Below, piece after piece: positions 33,424 to 38,726 of a stretch of 38,726 bases of DNA (the first letter of the stretch is position 1; every line of letters begins with the position of its first letter). Source of the stretch: LMUY01 sp964235495 (GTDB taxonomy: Bacteria > Pseudomonadota > Alphaproteobacteria > Acetobacterales > Acetobacteraceae); assembly GCA_964235495.1 (NCBI GenBank), contig CAXSAX010000033.1, forward strand, positions 1 through 38,726, given 5' to 3'. The notes under the pieces were generated by a model that did not search any database, was not told where the DNA came from, and worked only from the letters and a program-made list of their open reading frames with translations. The position numbers and the translations under genes were made by a program.

Positions 33424-36261
33424 ATGTGGTCGGACCTGGGCAGCGCCGCCTGGCGTATCGGCCAGGCGGAACCTGATCCGGCGGAGGCCCGCCGCTGGCT
33501 GCGACGCGCCCGCCGCATCATGCCGAACGACGATATGGTGGCGCTCAGCCTCGCCCTGGCCTGCCTGCGCGGCAACGATCCCGCGGAGGCGTTGCGGCTG
33601 TTCACCCCCATTGCCACCCGCCTCGACCTGGCGGAGGCCTGGCTCGGCGCCGGCTCCGCCGCCCTGCGCACCGGAGCCGCCGATGAGGCGGCGGCTGCGA
33701 TGCATGCAGCCTTGTCCCGGCACGCGCTTGGCCCGCCAGCGCATTCGCTGGCCGCCGCGATCGCCAAGGCCGTGGGTGCGCCGGGCTGGTGCGGCGTGGA
33801 CGGCGCGGGCCAGTTGCAGGCAGATGCCCCGGCCCAGTTGGCGCTGGATGGCCGCCCGCTCGCCCCGCGCTGGACGCAAGGCACCTGCCGCATCCCCTCC
33901 GGCAACAGCCTGACCGCCTCCCGCGATGGCGTTCCCTTGCTGGGCAGTCCGATCGACCTGCGGGCCATCGCAGCCGTGGAAGGCTTCGTCGCCGCCGAGG
34001 CTGGCAGCCTCACCGGCTGGGCCTGGCACCCGCGCGACCCCGGCCGTGACCCGGCGCTGCGCGTCACCGCCGGCGACGGCACGGTGCTGCGCCTGGTGGC
34101 GCGGCAGCCGCTGGACGACCCCGGGTTCGGCCGCCCCCTGGCCCGTCCCCGCCGCTTCCATGTGCCCGCCGCCAGCCTGCCGGACGGCCCGCTGCAGGTG
34201 GCGGGCGCGGATGGCCGGGCGCTGCTTGGCAGCCCGATCGACCCGGGGATCGAGCGCCGCACGGCGGCCGGGGAGGCGACCGGCTTCACCCCCGTCTGGG
34301 CGGATGTGCGCGGCCCCCCTCCCACCCTCCGCCCCGCCCGGCCGCCCGTGGACGTGGTGGTGCCGGTGCACGGCAATCGCGCGGCCACGCTCGCCTGCCT
34401 CCGCTCGGTCCTGCCCACCCTGCCGCGCGGCAGCCGGCTGCACGTGGTGGACGATTGCGGCCCGGACCCGGCGCTCGCCGCCGACCTGGACGCGCTGGCC
34501 ACCGCCGGGTCCATCGTGCTGCACCGGCTGGAGCGGAACCGCGGCTTCCCGGGTGCGGCCAATGCCGGGCTGCGCGCCGCTGCCGGGCGGGACGTGGCCC
34601 TGCTCAACAGCGACACGCTGGTGCCGCCGGGCTGGCTGGCGGCGTTGGCGGAGGCGGCGCACAGCGCGCCGGACATCGGCAGCGCCTGCCCGCTGTCGAA
34701 CGACGCCACCATCCTCAGCTACCCGCGCGCCGCGGGCGGCAACCCGATGACGGACCCGGCGGCCACCGCCGCCCTGGCCCGCCGCGCCAACGGCGCCGCC
34801 ACGGTGGAGATTCCCGTGGCGGTGGGCTTCTGCATGTTCATCCGGCGGGACTGCCTAGAGGCGGTGGGCCTGCTGCGCGAGGACCTGTTCGCGCAGGGCT
34901 ACGGCGAGGAGAACGACTGGTGCCTGCGCGCCCGCCACCGCGGCTGGCGGCACGTGGCCGCTCCGGGCTGCTTCGTGGCGCACGAGGGCGGCGCCAGCTT
35001 CGGCCCGGCCCGCCGCCACCTGCTGGCCCGCAACGGCGCCGTGCTGAGGCGGCTGCACCCGGGCTATGACGCGCTGGTCGCCGCCTGGATCGCGCAGGAC
35101 CCGCTGGCGCCCGCCCGCCGCCGCCTGGATGCGCTGCGCTGGCGGGCCGGCCGCGCCGCCAGCGCCGCCGTGCTCGTCACGCATGCCGGCGGCGGCGGGG
35201 TGGACCGCGTGGTGGCCGAGCGCGCCGCCGCCCTGCGCGCGACCGGCGTGCGGCCCATCCTGCTCCGCCCGGACGGCAACGCAGCGGTGGTGGGAGAGGA
35301 CACGCCCAACCTGCGCTACCGCCTGCCGGAAGAGTGGGACGCGCTGCTGCGCCTGCTCCGCGCCGACGGGGCCGGCTTCGTGGAGCTGCACCACGCGCTC
35401 GGCCATGCCCCGGCGATCCTGGAGCTGGCGGACCGGCTCGGCGTGCCGCAGGACGTGGTGGTGCACGACTACGCCAGCTTCTGCCCGCGCATCGCCCTGG
35501 TGCCGCAGCACGGCTATTGCGGCGAGCCTCCCGTGTCCGGCTGCGAAGCCTGCATCGCCGACCATGGTAGCAACCTGGACGAGGACATCGCTCCCACCGC
35601 GCTGCTCGCCCGCTCGACCGCCCTGCTGGCCGCCGCCCGGCGCGTGACGGCCCCCTCAGCCGACTGCGCCGCCCGCCTGCGCCGCCATTTCCCCGGCCTG
35701 CGCCCCACGGTCACGCCCTGGGAGGACGACGCCGCCATCCCGCCGCCGCCACCCACGCCGGGCGCCGTCGGCCATGTCTGCGTGGTGGGCGGCATCGGCG
35801 TGGAGAAGGGCTACGAGGTGCTGCTGGCCTGCGTGCGGGATGCCGCGGCCCGGCGCTTGCCGTTGCGCTACACCGTCGTGGGATACACCGCCGATGACGA
35901 GCGGCTGCTGAGAGCTGGACCGGTTTTCATCACCGGGCAGTATGCGCCCGCGGAGGTGGAGGGCCTGATCCGCGAGCAAGGCGCCGACCTCGCGCTGCTG
36001 CCGTCGATCTGGCCGGAAACCTGGTGCTTCACCCTGGCGCAGGCCTGGCGCGCCGGCCTGCGCGCCGCCGTGTTCGACCTCGGCGCCCCGGCCGAGCGGG
36101 TGCGCCGCACCGGCTGGGGCCACGTGCTGCCGCTCGGCCTGCCCGCGCCGGCGCTGAACGATTGGCTGCTGCGGGGCGGCGCGTCCGTGCGTCATCCCGC
36201 CATCAAAGCCGCCGGGCCGGGCCGCGCCCCATCGCCAACCCCGGCGAATCCTGGCATCTGA
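33424..36261 (+). CDS. TPR-linked bifunctional glycosyltransferase (GT2 plus GT4)
   Basis: A 945-residue fusion. Residues 1-110 are helical, TPR-like (LRRARRIMPNDDMVALSLAL). Residues 130-290 form a beta-rich linker in which the phrase LLGSPID occurs twice, with GWAWHPRDP between. A GT-A fold of family 2 starts near 305 (VDVVVPVHGNRAATLACLRS), with NSDT as the metal-site element. A GT4-like GT-B half runs from about 578 (AAVLVTHAGGGGVDRVV) through VGGIGVEKGYEVL to PSIWPETWCFTLAQAWRAG. It probably adds two successive sugars. ATG 33424 starts the helical part; the frame is open earlier but overlaps the Sel1 gene and looks non-native there. Confidence 0.87.
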   Translation: MWSDLGSAAWRIGQAEPDPAEARRWLRRARRIMPNDDMVALSLALACLRGNDPAEALRLFTPIATRLDLAEAWLGAGSAALRTGAADEAAAAMHAALSRHALGPPAHSLAAAIAKAVGAPGWCGVDGAGQLQADAPAQLALDGRPLAPRWTQGTCRIPSGNSLTASRDGVPLLGSPIDLRAIAAVEGFVAAEAGSLTGWAWHPRDPGRDPALRVTAGDGTVLRLVARQPLDDPGFGRPLARPRRFHVPAASLPDGPLQVAGADGRALLGSPIDPGIERRTAAGEATGFTPVWADVRGPPPTLRPARPPVDVVVPVHGNRAATLACLRSVLPTLPRGSRLHVVDDCGPDPALAADLDALATAGSIVLHRLERNRGFPGAANAGLRAAAGRDVALLNSDTLVPPGWLAALAEAAHSAPDIGSACPLSNDATILSYPRAAGGNPMTDPAATAALARRANGAATVEIPVAVGFCMFIRRDCLEAVGLLREDLFAQGYGEENDWCLRARHRGWRHVAAPGCFVAHEGGASFGPARRHLLARNGAVLRRLHPGYDALVAAWIAQDPLAPARRRLDALRWRAGRAASAAVLVTHAGGGGVDRVVAERAAALRATGVRPILLRPDGNAAVVGEDTPNLRYRLPEEWDALLRLLRADGAGFVELHHALGHAPAILELADRLGVPQDVVVHDYASFCPRIALVPQHGYCGEPPVSGCEACIADHGSNLDEDIAPTALLARSTALLAAARRVTAPSADCAARLRRHFPGLRPTVTPWEDDAAIPPPPPTPGAVGHVCVVGGIGVEKGYEVLLACVRDAAARRLPLRYTVVGYTADDERLLRAGPVFITGQYAPAEVEGLIREQGADLALLPSIWPETWCFTLAQAWRAGLRAAVFDLGAPAERVRRTGWGHVLPLGLPAPALNDWLLRGGASVRHPAIKAAGPGRAPSPTPANPGI

Positions 36262-36292
36262 GCCAGCCTCGCCCCTAGCCAAGAGCGCATGC

Positions 36293-37405
36293 ATGCCCGA
36301 CGCCCCGCCGGCCCCCCAGGACATCGTCACCGAGCTGCAGGTTTCGGCGCACCTGATGCAGCTCGATGCGGGGGTGTACTGCGTGTACCACTCGCCGGGC
36401 TCCAGCCCGCCGGACCCGCAGACCGGGCTGCCCGGCGCGCGGCTGTCGGTGCCGCCGGGTCCGTCCGGCCGCGGCGTCACCATCAGCGGCTTCCGCGACG
36501 ATGGCTGGCTGGGCGCGCTGGACGCGGCCGCGCTGATCCGCGTCGCGCAAGGCCCGGCGCAGGTGCTGATGACCATCTACCAGGCCAAGCACAGCCAGCA
36601 CGAGCCGCCGCGCCTGCAAGTCACCCGGCTGGTGGAGGGCGTGCAGGCCGCCTCCGCCCACGCCGTGCCGAACGCTGCCCCACCCGTCCCCGGCGAGGGA
36701 CTCGAGCTCGCGAGCGGCCAGACGCTGTCGGACGAGGCGGTGTCGGACGCGGAGATCGCCGCCCACCTGCAGAATCGCGGCGACGTGCTGGCCCGGTTGG
36801 GCGAGTGGGTGGGCGAGCGCGGCAGCCAGCGCTGGGTGGAGGGCTTCGCGCTGTCCCCCCGCGAGGGCGGCGTGACGCCGGGCGAGGTGGAATACCAGGC
36901 CGTATTGGGCCGCGGCTGGCTGTCGCCCTGGGCGGAGGGCGGGCAGTATTGTGGCAGCCGCGGCATGGCGCTGCCGATCCTGGGTCTGCGGGTGCGGCTG
37001 CGCGGCGTCGCGGCGGAAACCCACGTGGTGGAGCTGAGCGCCACCTTCACGGACGGCACGGCGGTCGGCCCGGTCGGCCAGGGCGATGCGTGCGAGGCCG
37101 CCAGCCTGGCGCCGCTGGAGGCGTTCCGCATCGCCATCGCGCCGCAGCGCAAGGCCCAGCCGCCCGCCGCGCCGACGCCGAAGCGGCCGGCCGCCCCCCC
37201 GGCGGCTGCCGTGGCCAAGGTCCCCGCCGCGAAGGCTCCCGCCGCAAAAGTTCCTGCCGCGAAGGTCTCCGCCGCCAAGGCGCAGGCCAAGAAGGCGCCT
37301 GCAAAGGCTCCGGCCAAGCCGGCCTCCGTGGCCCGCAAGCCGGTGGCGGCCCCGGCGCGGCGGCCGCCGGGGCGCGGCGGCAAGCCGAAGGGGCGCGGCC
37401 GCTAG
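36293..37405 (+). CDS. Hydrophobic-W (ChW)-like protein with a basic Ala/Lys/Pro tail
   Basis: A 370-residue protein without a recognised catalytic domain. The middle (155-285) contains three segments reminiscent of ChW repeats: AHLQNRGDV...GEW...WVEGFAL, YQAVLGRGWLSPWAEGG with GSRGMALPILGL, and FTDGTAVGPVG with LAPLEAFRI. Residues 290-370 are a low-complexity histone-H1-like tail built on AAK(V/A)PAAK units, ending RGGKPKGRGR. No signal peptide is visible. Set between two glycosyltransferase genes, it could be a sugar-binding accessory protein or an exported substrate; neither is shown. The spacing is 31 bases after the GT fusion and 24 before the next gene. Confidence 0.75.
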   Translation: MPDAPPAPQDIVTELQVSAHLMQLDAGVYCVYHSPGSSPPDPQTGLPGARLSVPPGPSGRGVTISGFRDDGWLGALDAAALIRVAQGPAQVLMTIYQAKHSQHEPPRLQVTRLVEGVQAASAHAVPNAAPPVPGEGLELASGQTLSDEAVSDAEIAAHLQNRGDVLARLGEWVGERGSQRWVEGFALSPREGGVTPGEVEYQAVLGRGWLSPWAEGGQYCGSRGMALPILGLRVRLRGVAAETHVVELSATFTDGTAVGPVGQGDACEAASLAPLEAFRIAIAPQRKAQPPAAPTPKRPAAPPAAAVAKVPAAKAPAAKVPAAKVSAAKAQAKKAPAKAPAKPASVARKPVAAPARRPPGRGGKPKGRGR

Positions 37406-37429
37406 GCTTCCGCCCCGCGTCCCGCCGCG

Positions 37430-38641
37430 ATGCGGTACCTGTTCGTCCACCAGAACTTCCCCGGGCAGTTCCTGCACCTGGTGCGCCATCTGTTGGCGCA
37501 GCGGGCGCACGACGTGGTGTTCATCTGCGAGCCCAACGCCAACGCCATGCCCGGCGTGCGCCGCATCACCTACCAGCCGCCCCGCCGCCCGGACGCGCCC
37601 ACCCATCCGGACGCGCGGGACTTCTCCCACGCCATGGCCCGGGCGGAGGCGGTGGCGCGGGCGGCGCAGCAGGTCAAGGCGCTGGGCTTCACCCCGGACA
37701 TCATCATCGGCCACCACGGCTGGGGCGAGCTGCTGAACCTGCCGGACGTGTGGCCGGACGCCCCCCTGCTCGGCTACCACGAGTTCTACTACGCGCTGGC
37801 CGGCCAGGACGTGGACTTCGACCCCGAGTTCCCCATGGGCGTTGCGGCGCACTCGGCGGTGCGGGCGAAGAACGCGGTCAACCTGCTGGCGCTGACCAAT
37901 CCCGGCTTCGGGCAGACGCCGACCCGGTTCCAGCTCGACACCTACCCGGCCTGGTCCCGCCCCGGCATCCACGTGCTGCGCGAGGGGGTGAACCTGGAGA
38001 AGTGCCGCCCGGCGCAGGCTCCTCGCGCCACGGCCATCGCCGGGGTGCCGATCGCCGCCTCAGACCGCCTGGTCACCTACGTGGCGCGCGACCTGGAGCC
38101 ATACCGCGGCTTCCACGTGCTGATGCGCGCGCTGCCGGCGCTGCTGCGCGGCCGTCCGGAGGTGCGGGTGGTGGTGGTGGGCGGCGACGGCGTGAGCTAC
38201 GGCTCCCGCCTGTCCTCCGGCACCTGGCGGGAGCACATGCTGGCCGAGCTGGGCCCGCGGCTGGACCGGAACCGGGTGCACTTCCCCGGCCGGCTGGCCT
38301 ACGAGGATTACCTGCGCCTGCTGCAACGCTCGGACGCGCACGTGTACCTGACGTACCCGTTCGTCGCCTCCTGGTCGCTGCGCGAGGCCCTGGCGTGCGG
38401 CTGCGCCCTGGTCGGCAGCGACACCGCCCCGGTGCGCGAGTTCGTGACATCAGGCGAGACGGGCGTGCTGACGCCGTTCTTCGACCCCGGGGCGCTGGCC
38501 GACCGCATCGCCGAGGTGCTGGAAGGCGGCGCCGCGGTGGCGCAGCGCCGCACCGCCGCCCGGCGCTGGGCCGAGCAGCACCTGGCGATGGACGACTACA
38601 TCAACCGCTACGAGGCGCTGATCGCACGGCTGACCGGGTAG
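37430..38641 (+). CDS. Family 4 glycosyltransferase
   Basis: A 403-residue GT-B glycosyltransferase. The N-terminus MRYLFVHQNFPGQF is characteristic of the Glyco_trans_4_3 group. The C-terminal half has YVARDLEPYRGFHVLMRAL (donor-site loop), VVVVGGDGVSYG, and the E-x7-E-type motif SLREALACGCALVGSDTAPVREFV. It is the last gene of the secretion-glycosylation block. Its stop is five bases from the stop of the convergent partial gene at the right edge. Confidence 0.92.
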   Translation: MRYLFVHQNFPGQFLHLVRHLLAQRAHDVVFICEPNANAMPGVRRITYQPPRRPDAPTHPDARDFSHAMARAEAVARAAQQVKALGFTPDIIIGHHGWGELLNLPDVWPDAPLLGYHEFYYALAGQDVDFDPEFPMGVAAHSAVRAKNAVNLLALTNPGFGQTPTRFQLDTYPAWSRPGIHVLREGVNLEKCRPAQAPRATAIAGVPIAASDRLVTYVARDLEPYRGFHVLMRALPALLRGRPEVRVVVVGGDGVSYGSRLSSGTWREHMLAELGPRLDRNRVHFPGRLAYEDYLRLLQRSDAHVYLTYPFVASWSLREALACGCALVGSDTAPVREFVTSGETGVLTPFFDPGALADRIAEVLEGGAAVAQRRTAARRWAEQHLAMDDYINRYEALIARLTG

Positions 38642-38646
38642 CCGGC

Positions 38647-38726
38647 TCACCCGCTATCGGGCGGTGGTGGTTCGTTGATGATGCGCAGCAGCTCGGCATC
38701 CGACATGCGGGCATAGTCCGGCTTCG
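38647..38726 (-). CDS. 3' end of an unrecognised gene (right copy of a repeated C-terminus)
   Basis: The minus strand encodes KPDYARMSDAELLRIINEP, then PPPDSG and a stop at 38647-38649. The last 77 bases match bases 1-77 of the window at 74 positions in inverted orientation. The three differences are one silent Glu change, one silent Pro change and one Gln-to-Pro change. Similarity ends after the stop. The family is not recognised. The two copies read toward each other into the window. Confidence 0.6.
   Translation of the reverse strand, partial: KPDYARMSDAELLRIINEPPPPDSG

Noticed and set aside
37141..37404. Repetitive GC-rich tract, considered as a tandem DNA repeat or CRISPR-like array
   Set aside because: It is in-frame coding for an Ala/Lys/Pro tail. 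Units are irregular, with no conserved spacer-repeat structure.

Overview
The window is GC-rich, densely coding alphaproteobacterial DNA, most likely from Rhodospirillales and probably Acetobacteraceae. That placement rests on gene content and order: minCDE, hflK-hflC-degP divergent from mrp, a PEP-CTERM protein, an ArsR-methyltransferase regulator coupled to metH, an MmgR/alpha-r8-type sRNA, and a type I secretion plus glycosyltransferase block. It is an inference from protein character, not a database match. No phage, CRISPR array, rRNA or intact insertion sequence was seen. The only mobile-looking item is a MITE-like element of about 170 bp beside metH.

Layout, left to right. 1-77 is the 3' end of a gene whose last 25 codons recur, inverted, at the other end of the window. 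318-2404 holds a FUSC-like membrane protein translationally coupled to a peptide-type ABC substrate-binding protein. 2493-3107 is a PEP-CTERM protein on the minus strand. 3310-5078 is minC-minD-minE. 5205-6284 holds a DUF6065-like protein and, convergent to it, a small secreted His/Tyr-rich protein, with a strong shared hairpin between them. 6638-8431 is an ABC exporter. 8473-12268 is hflK-hflC-degP on the minus strand, divergent from mrp (12400-13482). 13523-14620 is a MetX-like hydrolase, followed by the MITE-like element. 14935-19379 is a regulator-metH operon on the minus strand. It shares a 40-bp divergent intergenic region and a palindrome with a tiny CobW-like protein at 19420-19698. 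19965-20043 is a predicted sRNA. 20214-21969 holds two tandem RadC-type genes, one with a ruined active site. Then come tRNA-Arg(CCG), a lipoprotein lipase, a CHCC zinc finger, polA, an SDR and a GNAT. 27851-38641 is a six-gene co-directional block: type I secretion ABC protein, HlyD adaptor, Sel1-repeat protein, TPR-GT2-GT4 fusion, a hydrophobic-W-like protein with a basic tail, and a GT4 glycosyltransferase. It probably exports and decorates a surface polymer or protein whose substrate gene lies outside the window.

The signals best worth following are: (i) the regulator-metH/mini-CobW divergent pair, in which the small protein keeps the CobW Cys motif but has lost the P-loop; (ii) an sRNA with the UUUCCUCCCU motif and a TGC-N3-GCA palindrome upstream; (iii) a tandem RadC pair resembling an MPN+/MPN- couple; (iv) a DNA polymerase I whose proofreading residues are all substituted; and (v) the secretion-glycosylation block. 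Starts were chosen by eye from Shine-Dalgarno sequences and family N-termini. Family names come from recognised motifs without any search.
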